Source: Priestia iocasae (GTDB lineage: Bacteria > Bacillota > Bacilli > Bacillales > Bacillaceae_H). From it: DNA of 64,000 nucleotides. Positions within the stretch are counted from its first letter, which is position 1. Every line of letters starts with the position of its first letter. Positions 55,470 to 62,248 of the stretch are shown one piece after another. Made by a program: the position numbers and the translations under genes. The notes beneath the pieces are model-generated. The model did not search any database. It was not told the origin of the DNA and worked only from the letters and a program-made list of their open reading frames with translations. Where the stretch lies: the NCBI RefSeq assembly GCF_016909075.1, contig NZ_JAFBFC010000003.1, positions 434,001 to 498,000 of the forward strand, written 5' to 3'.

Positions 55470-55746
55470 TATACTATTTCCTCCCTGATATATATCCATA
55501 TTGGTCATTCATGCTGTATATATACGTGTCACGGTAGGAGTTTGACTCTAGTAATTAGCCTATTTCTTTATAAATTCAACGCTTGCCTAATAGAATGGGT
55601 AATAAGGATGCTAGTCTATTTCCAGAAAAATACACAATTATACTAGAGCATGTTTTTTCTTTCTACGTACATTAAAAGCAGAGACAAACTTTATTGTTTT
55701 GTTTACAACTTTTACTAGACATTCAACATTTCAAGGGGGAAAAACT

Positions 55747-56130
55747 GTGTTTTTTCGAAATCGTGACTTAAATGGAGAGGTTCAAGAAGATGGAGCGAAC
55801 AAACCTCGTGGGTTTATGTTTCAGGAGCCTAAGGAAAAACAATCTGAGGAAGCGGATTTAGTACCAGACACAGACATCGATGCAGAGATTGAAGAAGATT
55901 TCAATGAATTAGAAGAAGAGCTACAGCAAATCGACGAGATAGAGCGCTGTCAAACTGAAGACTCTGCTAATAGAGACGTTTTTAACTCTAATGGCAATAG
56001 CAATCCCTCTCGTTCCAATCGCCATCGCTCTAACTTCATTAGTAACGATCGTTCTGTCGTGGAACGTCAAAGTTCAAACAATAGTAAGCGCATTTTCCAA
56101 GATGGTAACCAACAAGAGCTTCGATTTTAA
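55747..56130 (+). CDS. Acidic hypothetical protein, possibly spore-related
   Basis: A 127-residue soluble protein: an acidic centre (DTDIDAEIEEDFNELEEELQQ) and a Ser/Asn/Arg-rich, disordered C-terminal third. GTG 55747 follows AAGGGGGA; a start codon upstream in frame has no ribosome site. Not recognised. It lies among spore genes, so a coat or spore role is a guess. Confidence 0.5.
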   Translation: MFFRNRDLNGEVQEDGANKPRGFMFQEPKEKQSEEADLVPDTDIDAEIEEDFNELEEELQQIDEIERCQTEDSANRDVFNSNGNSNPSRSNRHRSNFISNDRSVVERQSSNNSKRIFQDGNQQELRF

Positions 56131-56134
56131 TAAA

Positions 56135-56180
56135 AGCTGTATGAAGTGAAGTAAAGCTCATCTCACGTCATACAGCCAAC
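56135..56180 (+). terminator. Terminator after the acidic protein gene
   Basis: GCTGTATGA pairs with TCATACAGC around a partly paired loop. T run weak. Confidence 0.5.
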
Positions 56181-56285
56181 TTACATTCATTAAGTTCAAT
56201 TGATCAATAAAACAAGATATTTCATGTCAACTTTTAAAAATTAATCTAATAATACATGTTAAATCTTAATAATCATTGCAAGAAT

Positions 56286-56316
56286 TAATACAACTGACTT
56301 AAGTCAACTGTATTAG
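56286..56316 (-). terminator. Terminator of the small spore-protein pair
   Basis: TAATACAACTGACTT pairs with AAGTCAACTGTATTA with two mismatches, overlapping the 56313 stop. Confidence 0.5.
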
Positions 56317-56459
56317 TTCTTGTGCGATTGTTGACCATATTTTGCGTTATGTTCTGGTGTAGCGTCTTTTTGAATTGATACTTCCTTTGAAAATTCTTCA
56401 CTCATTTTATTATTAGGATATTTATTTTGACGTTCACGATTATCATTTTTGTTTGTCAT
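56313..56459 (-). CDS. Small hydrophilic protein (48 aa), probable spore protein
   Basis: A 48-residue Asn/Lys/Gln-rich protein starting MTNKNDNRERQNKYPNNKMS, containing EEFSKEV. GAGGTG is 6 bases upstream of the ATG. It begins 12 bases after the neighbour at 56472-56582 ends, sharing its sigma-G-type promoter. Composition resembles minor SASPs, but no named family fits. Confidence 0.55.
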   Translation of the reverse strand: MTNKNDNRERQNKYPNNKMSEEFSKEVSIQKDATPEHNAKYGQQSHKN

Positions 56460-56471
56460 AATGCTCACCTC

Positions 56472-56582
56472 TTATTTCTTTTTAGGTTGATTTCCTGCTT
56501 CATGTTTAGAAGGTTTGTTTGTAAACTCTTTGCCAAATTCCATATTTGTTTTTTGAGGGCGATTTTGTTTATTTTTAGACAT
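56472..56582 (-). CDS. Small hydrophilic protein (36 aa), probable spore protein
   Basis: A 36-residue Lys/Asn/Gln-rich protein starting MSKNKQNRPQKTNMEFGKEF. AAAGGAGAG lies 7 bases before the ATG. It is the first gene of the minus-strand pair. The EFGKEF segment is weakly reminiscent of gamma-SASP EFxxE motifs. Confidence 0.55.
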   Translation of the reverse strand: MSKNKQNRPQKTNMEFGKEFTNKPSKHEAGNQPKKK

Positions 56583-56611
56583 ACTTTTTCTCTCCTTTCT
56601 CACTTACTAGA

Positions 56612-56641
56612 TAGTGTGGATCATTGCTTATTTTTTATTTC
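56612..56641 (-). promoter_or_regulatory. Sigma-G-type promoter, minus strand
   Basis: GAAATA, a 17-base spacer and CACACTA on the minus strand, 30 bases upstream of ATG 56582. Confidence 0.5.
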
Positions 56642-56685
56642 ACTTAAATTTTGCTATCAAAAGAATGATTTGGAATGATTGTTTG

Positions 56686-56715
56686 TACATATTCTTTTCA
56701 GCAAAAATCACACTA
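56686..56715 (+). promoter_or_regulatory. Sigma-G-type promoter, plus strand
   Basis: TACATA, a 17-base spacer and CACACTA, 24 bases upstream of ATG 56740. It diverges from the minus-strand promoter 45 bases away. Confidence 0.5.
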
Positions 56716-56739
56716 AAGATAAAAGGAGAGGATAAGAAA

Positions 56740-56895
56740 ATGTCTACTACAAATAAGAAAATGTATGTAAAGCCTTCAGATACACCAACACTCGTCATTA
56801 AAACACATTTAGATCCTGATACAAACGAAGAAAAAAATCCGTATTTTACTCATAAGCGAGATGAGAAATTTGAACAATACTTCAAACACTCTTAA
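56740..56895 (+). CDS. Small protein (51 aa), probable spore protein
   Basis: A 51-residue soluble protein starting MSTTNKKMYVKPSDTPTLVI and ending KRDEKFEQYFKHS. AAAGGAGAG is 9 bases before the ATG, and a sigma-G-type promoter lies upstream. The next reading frame starts inside its 3' end. No family recognised. Confidence 0.55.
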   Translation: MSTTNKKMYVKPSDTPTLVIKTHLDPDTNEEKNPYFTHKRDEKFEQYFKHS

Positions 56896-57028
56896 TTTAA
56901 ATCATTCAATACAAAGCAACACAAATATAGAAGAGGTTAAAAGGCTAAATGCTCAATCAGGGCTAACATATAACGAAGTACTTGCACTCTTAGGAAAAAA
57001 TTATCTAGAATCTCAAAAGAGAAAATAA
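56861..57028 (+). CDS. Overlapping small ORF with gamma-SASP-like segment (55 aa)
   Basis: A 55-residue frame, shifted relative to and overlapping the upstream gene by 35 bases. It contains NTNIEEVKRLNAQSGLTYNE, resembling the linker TNVQEVKQQNAQ of gamma-type SASPs, then VLALLGKNYLESQKRK. The ATG at 56861 has only a weak GCGAG site. The coding part clearly continues beyond the upstream stop, so it may be translated by reinitiation or be the tail of an ancestral fusion. Confidence 0.45.
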   Translation: MRNLNNTSNTLNLNHSIQSNTNIEEVKRLNAQSGLTYNEVLALLGKNYLESQKRK

Positions 57029-57037
57029 CTAAAAAGA

Positions 57038-57097
57038 AAAACCTTCTCCTTCATCCAGTCCTAAACACACATGGATAAAGAGGAGGTTTTTTCTTTA
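57038..57097. terminator. Bidirectional terminator
   Basis: AACCTTCTCCTTCATCCA pairs imperfectly with TGGATAAAGAGGAGGTT, with T and A runs on both sides. Confidence 0.75.
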
Positions 57098-57113
57098 AAT
57101 AAATAAGTCATTA

Positions 57114-57923
57114 CTATGATCGGTGAAAAGACCCAACCACTTCAGTTGTTTCCGTAATATTTACAAATGCATTTGGATCTGTTTCATGAAGCATTTTTTT
57201 GACATCAGCTAATTGATAGCGAGTAATGACGACCATTAGCATTTTCTGCCTTTCTCCAGAGTACGCACCTTCTGCATCCATTAACGTTACACCACGATAT
57301 AAGCTTGAAAGAAATTTTTGCTTTATTTCTTCCCCTTTTCTGGTCACAATCATGAGTGTTAATTTTATATGTTTTGTATGAATTGTATCTACTACTTTTC
57401 CCGTTGCATAAATAGCTACCATCGTATTTAAAGCTGCATCCCAAGTAAATACAAATCCAGAAGCAATGACCACAACAGCATTCATGGCAGAAATGAGCGC
57501 ACCTAGCGGGAAATCTTTCTTCTGAGTGAGCAGCATAGCAATGATATCAAATCCACCTGATGAACCTGATGAACGAAAAATGAGACCAATCCCAATACCC
57601 GTTAGTACACCACCAAATACAGAAGATAAAATAGGCTCTGTAGACACTGGAATAATTGGAATGACATATAAACTTACCGATAACACAACAACAGATAAAA
57701 TTGTGTAAAAAATAAATCGTTTGCCTAGCTTTAAAACACCTAAAATTAATAGAGGTAAGTTTAATAAAAAATTTAACAATCCTGTATTAAAAGGCGTAAT
57801 AATTCCAAGCATAATAGCCACTCCACTTAATCCACTACTTAATATTTCGTGTGGAATAAGAAAAAGATTATACGCAACCCCTACAAGTATCGATCCAATG
57901 ATGATTATAAGTATTCTGGTCAT
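57114..57923 (-). CDS. YitT family membrane protein (DUF161-DUF2179)
   Basis: A 269-residue protein with five to six helices in residues 1-180 (IGSILVGVAYNLFLIPHEILSSGLSG is the YitT signature), then a cytoplasmic DUF2179 domain near HIKLTLMIVTRKGEEIKQKF. Function is unknown. ATG 57923 with GAGGAG upstream is chosen over a start five codons earlier. Monocistronic. Confidence 0.88.
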   Translation of the reverse strand: MTRILIIIIGSILVGVAYNLFLIPHEILSSGLSGVAIMLGIITPFNTGLLNFLLNLPLLILGVLKLGKRFIFYTILSVVVLSVSLYVIPIIPVSTEPILSSVFGGVLTGIGIGLIFRSSGSSGGFDIIAMLLTQKKDFPLGALISAMNAVVVIASGFVFTWDAALNTMVAIYATGKVVDTIHTKHIKLTLMIVTRKGEEIKQKFLSSLYRGVTLMDAEGAYSGERQKMLMVVITRYQLADVKKMLHETDPNAFVNITETTEVVGSFHRS

Positions 57924-58025
57924 TTCTGTTCTCCTCAATCATAAACTAAAAATAATTTAATTTATTATAGTAGAGGATTAAACAAAAAAGAAAAAAAAAG
58001 TTTTTTCAGAAATATTAATTTCTAT

Positions 58026-58502
58026 CTATATTTTAAAGATCCCACCAAATCCTTTTACAATCGAAGTTAATTGATTCACTGCCCCCATCATTTGCCCAGC
58101 AGTATTCATCATTTTGTTCATATCATATGTTCCATTAGACGTTTTAAATTGAGACATAAATGATTGCATTTGCGAAGGCTGCTGTTTAATTCCTTGATTA
58201 GCCTTCGGATAGGGTGTCATATAAGGATTTCCTACGTTCATCATATATGGTTGTTGTTGAAAAGGCTGCTGAAGTGGTTGTTGAAGCGGCTGTTGGAGCG
58301 GCTGTTGAAGTGGTGGCGCATATACCCCTCCATTCATTTGCGAAAATGGCATTTGAACGAATGGAGCTTGCGATGGCATGTAAGCTCCTTGCCAATATGT
58401 TGGCATTGGTCGCATCGGTTGTGTATATTGAGGAAACGGATAAAATTGACTTAAATCAACATGATGTTGTTCATTTGAATGATACTGATTTGTTGCATAC
58501 AT
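58026..58502 (-). CDS. yppG: Spore coat protein YppG with PLQQ repeats
   Basis: A 158-residue Pro/Gln/Met-rich coat protein. The core [26 protein letters not shown] at the C-terminus matches YppG. In the middle PLQQ is repeated four to five times. AGGGAGGG precedes the ATG. Position next to yppF is conserved with B. subtilis. Confidence 0.85.
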   Translation of the reverse strand: MYATNQYHSNEQHHVDLSQFYPFPQYTQPMRPMPTYWQGAYMPSQAPFVQMPFSQMNGGVYAPPLQQPLQQPLQQPLQQPFQQQPYMMNVGNPYMTPYPKANQGIKQQPSQMQSFMSQFKTSNGTYDMNKMMNTAGQMMGAVNQLTSIVKGFGGIFKI

Positions 58503-58698
58503 GCAATACCCTCCCTTTTATGATTGATTTATTATATGCCTATACAAGCATATCGGTGATTTTAGGAAAAGTAGGCACACTTTCTTTTCCTTACGCAATA
58601 ATTTGTTGGTATTTGTCGAAAGTTTAAATTTTTCAAATAAAAGAAAGTTTCGATATTCATGTTAAGATAAAACAAATGGGGACTAGGAGGGGATTTAC

Positions 58699-58899
58699 AT
58701 GTGTGTGAACGAACTTCGCAAAAATTTTATTGAGTGCAAACAGTATGAACCAGCGCATCACAATGAACTTCTTGATTTTGCACAGCAAGAGTATTTAAAA
58801 GGAACACTTACAATTGGTGAGTATAAGTCAATTGTAAAAGAACTTGAACTCATTGGCGCTCAAAAGCCAGAATTTGTTGCTGCTGAAGAACAGCATTAA
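58699..58899 (+). CDS. yppF: YppF-like small protein
   Basis: A 66-residue helical soluble protein with DFAQQEYLKGTLTIGEYKSIVKELE, typical of the YppF family. AGGAGGGG precedes the ATG, and a strong terminator follows. Function unknown; the context is the conserved ypp cluster. Confidence 0.8.
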   Translation: MCVNELRKNFIECKQYEPAHHNELLDFAQQEYLKGTLTIGEYKSIVKELELIGAQKPEFVAAEEQH

Positions 58900-58907
58900 A
58901 CAACATA

Positions 58908-58938
58908 ACCATCAGCTCTAGAGCTGATGGTTTTTTTA
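58908..58938 (+). terminator. Terminator of yppF
   Basis: AACCATCAGCTCT pairs perfectly with AGAGCTGATGGTT, followed by a T run. Confidence 0.9.
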
Positions 58939-58966
58939 TCGTTACTTCTCTCTCCTTCTTCTTCCA

Positions 58967-58997
58967 CGCATAAACCGTTTTGTTGTCTCCCATATTA
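58967..58997 (+). promoter_or_regulatory. Sporulation-type promoter upstream of the 55-aa gene
   Basis: CGCATA, an 18-base spacer and CATATTA fit sigma-G or sigma-E patterns. It lies 35 bases upstream of ATG 59032. Confidence 0.4.
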
Positions 58998-59031
58998 TAA
59001 ATGTAACCTCAAAATAAAGGAGGCACTCCCT

Positions 59032-59199
59032 ATGGGTAGAGGACATCATTTTAACCACAAGCGTCAAGGACACGAACAACAGCCAGCTAAAAATGAACAA
59101 CAAGTAGCGCCAAAAACAGAAGAAATTGTTGAGTATTCTATTGAACCTTTTGCTCACAATGGCGAAAAGCCTGTTTCAACTCGCATTGGAAAAGCTTAA
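59032..59199 (+). CDS. Small basic protein (55 aa), probable spore protein
   Basis: A 55-residue protein starting MGRGHHFNHKRQGHEQQPAK, rich in His/Gln/Lys, followed by EEIVEYSIEPFAHNGEKPV. AAAGGAGG precedes the ATG. A YfhD-like or minor SASP character is suggested by composition only. Confidence 0.55.
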   Translation: MGRGHHFNHKRQGHEQQPAKNEQQVAPKTEEIVEYSIEPFAHNGEKPVSTRIGKA

Positions 59200-59204
59200 A
59201 TAAA

Positions 59205-59254
59205 AAGGAGCTGAGACAAGAGGGATATAGAACACCCCTGTTTGGCTCAGCTTC
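59205..59254. terminator. Terminator between the 55-aa gene and yppE
   Basis: GGAGCTGAG pairs with CTCAGCTTC, a shared terminator of convergent genes. Confidence 0.65.
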
Positions 59255-59256
59255 TT

Positions 59257-59613
59257 TTATTCTTGTGCTAAAATAGATTCTAATACGTACTTATTGGCTT
59301 GATACATTTGTTTAAATCGCTTCTCACGTGTTTCTTTATAGAATGATTGTAAAACAACGTTATGCAAATTTTCTGTTGTTGAAGTAATTTGATTTACATG
59401 AATATATTGAGGCTTTGCTTGCTGAATCCATTTCTTTGTTGCCTCTTCCCATCGATCTAACTCTTTAAAAAATGCATCTACATAAGGTTTTACCTCATTA
59501 TAGAAATCTGCTTCCGCTTCCGTTTCATGAACATTTATTAAGCGAGTTAACGCTTCTTCATTGTAAGTAAATAATTTTTCTGTTAGCTCTATTACTGTTA
59601 AATTTGTTACCAT
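59257..59613 (-). CDS. yppE: YppE-like protein (DUF1798)
   Basis: A 118-residue, all-helical soluble protein of the DUF1798 family, with the conserved W in ELDRWEEATKKWIQQ and HNVVLQSFYKETREKRFK. Function unknown. GAGGTGAAG precedes the ATG. Part of the yppE-yppD pair. Confidence 0.82.
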   Translation of the reverse strand: MVTNLTVIELTEKLFTYNEEALTRLINVHETEAEADFYNEVKPYVDAFFKELDRWEEATKKWIQQAKPQYIHVNQITSTTENLHNVVLQSFYKETREKRFKQMYQANKYVLESILAQE

Positions 59614-59665
59614 TATGCTTCACCTCTAAGCTGTTATTGTATCACAAAGATCGATTAAATTTCAT

Positions 59666-59923
59666 TCATACCGTTCGCAGTAGTACTTCTCTTCTCGGTT
59701 CTTTCCACCCTAAAGGTGAACAATGTTGAAGATCCGTTGTCGCCTCTTCAATATCACACAAAGCTTGATTAATTTGTTTCACATGCTCAAAGAAACTCTT
59801 CTCTTGTTTCGCAATTGATTCATCTATCTTAACAGACATTTCTTTTTCTGTTACCTCTAATTGGGATAAAACGTCATCTAACAAACTTAACACATCTTGT
59901 GTAGCTACTAAGTTTTGTTTCAT
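59666..59923 (-). CDS. yppD: YppD-like protein
   Basis: An 85-residue helical protein with a Cys in LCDIEEATTDLQHCSPLGW. Its position upstream of yppE matches B. subtilis YppD. GGAGGG is 6 bases before the third ATG of a run, which I take as the start. No known function. Confidence 0.7.
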   Translation of the reverse strand: MKQNLVATQDVLSLLDDVLSQLEVTEKEMSVKIDESIAKQEKSFFEHVKQINQALCDIEEATTDLQHCSPLGWKEPRREVLLRTV

Positions 59924-60073
59924 CATCATCCCTCCAGACTATTTTATCTACATATTCTCCTTCTTATGGACTTCTCCTATCAACTTGACAAAACTAGTAA
60001 TCATTCGTCAAAGAAAGTTGTTTTATGCAAATGAAAGAATTTTTTCGACAATATTTACTTAGGTGCTTGGCTA

Positions 60074-60103
60074 CGAATGAAAAGAAGGAAATCGTAAACA
60101 CTA
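60074..60103 (+). promoter_or_regulatory. Sigma-G-type promoter of sspM
   Basis: CGAATG, a 17-base spacer and AACACTA, close to sigma-G elements, 22 bases upstream of ATG 60126. Confidence 0.4.
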
Positions 60104-60125
60104 AGAATGTAGGAGGTGTTTAATC

Positions 60126-60242
60126 ATGCACAAAAACCAACAGCAACCTAAACAAAATCAAAAACAGCAAGCTCAACAAGCAGAATCAAAAACATATGCT
60201 GATCCAAAGAAATTGAATGGTCCTAATCAGCCGTCAACATAA
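60126..60242 (+). CDS. sspM: Minor small acid-soluble spore protein SspM
   Basis: A 38-residue Gln/Lys-rich protein starting MHKNQQQPKQNQKQQAQQAE. Its end KKLNGPNQPST matches B. subtilis SspM (GGPNRPST), as does its place between yppD and yppC. SspM is a minor forespore protein made under sigma-G. GGAGGTG precedes the ATG. Confidence 0.82.
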   Translation: MHKNQQQPKQNQKQQAQQAESKTYADPKKLNGPNQPST

Positions 60243-60288
60243 TAAACATACCGATGTTCAATAACAAACATCACTTTTTGTTCTAACA

Positions 60289-60346
60289 CAAAAATCCCCC
60301 TGCCCTTCTCTAAAAAAAATAAGTAGAGAAAGAACAGGGGGATTTT
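60289..60346. terminator. Bidirectional terminator between sspM and yppC
   Basis: AAAATCCCCCTG pairs with CAGGGGGATTTT, with inner TTCTCT/AGAGAA, flanked by A and T runs. Confidence 0.85.
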
Positions 60347-60438
60347 TCTATTCGTTTTTACTTATCTCCTGTAAACAACATTCCTTCTTAGCAAAAAATG
60401 CGTTGATTAACAGAACTAGTCGATTACGCTACGTCATT

Positions 60439-61413
60439 TTACTTTTGATTTAGTGGATGACGAAAATAAGACTGACATTTAATCAGGAAATGCAGCTCTA
60501 CTTGCTTTTTTTGATACCATTTTGTTACGTTAGTTTTAGGGGGATATGGAATGTCTTTCTGCCATTTTAAAATCCTCCTCTGATCTTCCATCCAATCATT
60601 ATTTTTGGATTGATGATGTGAAACGATTGGAAATGTCGTTCGTAGAATAGGTGTATCCTTTTCTTTTTTGGGATTTAAATATTGCTCATAATCATGCCTT
60701 GAGCCCGTATGAGGTGTTTGTCTTGAAAAGCATAAAAAGCTTTCAAAATGAGTAGGATTAAATAAGATTTGGGCTAGCTTCTTTCCTAATTCAATTCGTT
60801 TTGTAAGCTTCCAAAAATCGTGAACAGAGCATCCAAAAATTTCTCCATCTATTGTTGGAAATAACACACAGCTAAAATGAAGAAAATCTTGAAAGGTAAA
60901 AACAAAAGAGCGAAACACCTTCTTCTTATAAAATGGATGTTCAATGACTGGACGTTGAATGATGTTTTGTTCATTAATAATTAACGATGTTCGTAAGCGC
61001 TTTTGATCTCCTTTTATCCAGAACAATTGCCACTCTTTTATTATAAAAGAAGAAACACCAAAATGAGGCAATAAATAGAAGTAAGGTTTTCCTTTTGCCT
61101 TTGAAATAGCATAGATAAGCAGTTGAGGATACACATCATGAAAAATGAGCCAATTTGCTCTCTCGTACGTTAAAAACAACAGATCTCTCGTTTGTTTATT
61201 TAAGAAACAAGGTAACCATTTTCCTTCTAAATCGCACATGTTCCATCCTGCATTTCGAGACACCATGCTTGCTAAAAACGACCATTGAATTTCAGGATAG
61301 ACTTCATAGTAGTCCGCATATGCGTTTGTACGTGAAAGATTATCTATATTCATTTTTTGTCTTTTTTCCTTAATATATTTTAAAACACGTTGTTCAAATA
61401 AGCGCTCATCCAT
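60439..61413 (-). CDS. yppC: YppC-like protein (DUF2515)
   Basis: A 324-residue soluble protein of the DUF2515 family. Conserved blocks: NAYADYYEVYPEIQWSFLAS and SRNAGWNMCDLEGKWL near residue 55, HDVYPQLLIYAISK further on. No known catalytic role. ATG 61413 lies 8 bases after GAGG. It is divergent from recU, as in B. subtilis. Confidence 0.85.
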   Translation of the reverse strand: MDERLFEQRVLKYIKEKRQKMNIDNLSRTNAYADYYEVYPEIQWSFLASMVSRNAGWNMCDLEGKWLPCFLNKQTRDLLFLTYERANWLIFHDVYPQLLIYAISKAKGKPYFYLLPHFGVSSFIIKEWQLFWIKGDQKRLRTSLIINEQNIIQRPVIEHPFYKKKVFRSFVFTFQDFLHFSCVLFPTIDGEIFGCSVHDFWKLTKRIELGKKLAQILFNPTHFESFLCFSRQTPHTGSRHDYEQYLNPKKEKDTPILRTTFPIVSHHQSKNNDWMEDQRRILKWQKDIPYPPKTNVTKWYQKKQVELHFLIKCQSYFRHPLNQK

Positions 61414-61582
61414 AATGGCAACCTCTTTCATTAAAATAGAAAGTAACGTAGGACTGTTAGATTATTTTTTAAGTTAGTTCAGTTTTTTCTGAAAATACTT
61501 AATCAGTCCATCTCCTTATGATTTTTGGTATGATATATAATATATTTTTGATGTATTTACTTTTAAAGGGGGTAATGATAAA

Positions 61583-62185
61583 ATGATTCGCTATCCGAAT
61601 GGGAAAATGTATAGCCCTACTAATAAAGGAACTACCCCTTCTACCCAAAAGGCGACCATTGACTATAGCAACCGAGGTATGACACTTGAAGAAGATTTAA
61701 ATGAAACAAATGAATATTATTTAGTAAAAGGTATTGCGGTCGTTCATAAAAAACCAACACCTGTGCAAATTGTGAAAGTAGATTATCCAAAGCGAAGTGC
61801 TGCCGTCATTAAAGAAGCTTATTTTAAACAAGCTTCCACAACTGACTATAATGGTGTTTATAAAGGAAAGTATCTTGATTTTGAAGCAAAAGAAACGAAA
61901 AACAAAACGTCTTTTCCACTTCAGAATTTTCATGAACATCAAATTCAACACATGGAACAAATTTTGAAACAAAATGGCATTTGTTTCGTCATATTAATGT
62001 TTACTACTTCTCAAGAAATATACTTACTAGACGCCTCTCATTTGCTTCCACTATGGGAAAATATGAAAAAGCAAGGAAGAAAGTCAATTCCTAAAAAGGA
62101 GATAGAAACAAAAGGTCATTTAATAGAAATTGGGTATCACCCACGAATTGATTACATCAAAACTGTAGATAAATTGTACTTTTAA
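61583..62185 (+). CDS. recU: Holliday junction resolvase RecU
   Basis: A 200-residue RecU nuclease. N-terminal [15 protein letters not shown] and the catalytic [20 protein letters not shown] carry the Asp/Glu/Lys site; [18 protein letters not shown] follows. It resolves Holliday junctions with RuvAB and modulates RecA. AAAGGGGGT precedes the ATG. It is 63 bases upstream of ponA, the classic recU-ponA operon. Confidence 0.95.
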   Translation: MIRYPNGKMYSPTNKGTTPSTQKATIDYSNRGMTLEEDLNETNEYYLVKGIAVVHKKPTPVQIVKVDYPKRSAAVIKEAYFKQASTTDYNGVYKGKYLDFEAKETKNKTSFPLQNFHEHQIQHMEQILKQNGICFVILMFTTSQEIYLLDASHLLPLWENMKKQGRKSIPKKEIETKGHLIEIGYHPRIDYIKTVDKLYF

Positions 62186-62248
62186 GAGTATGATATAAAT
62201 GTTTACCGAAATCATTCTCTTACAATTAGTTGAAAGGTAGGAGCTTTT

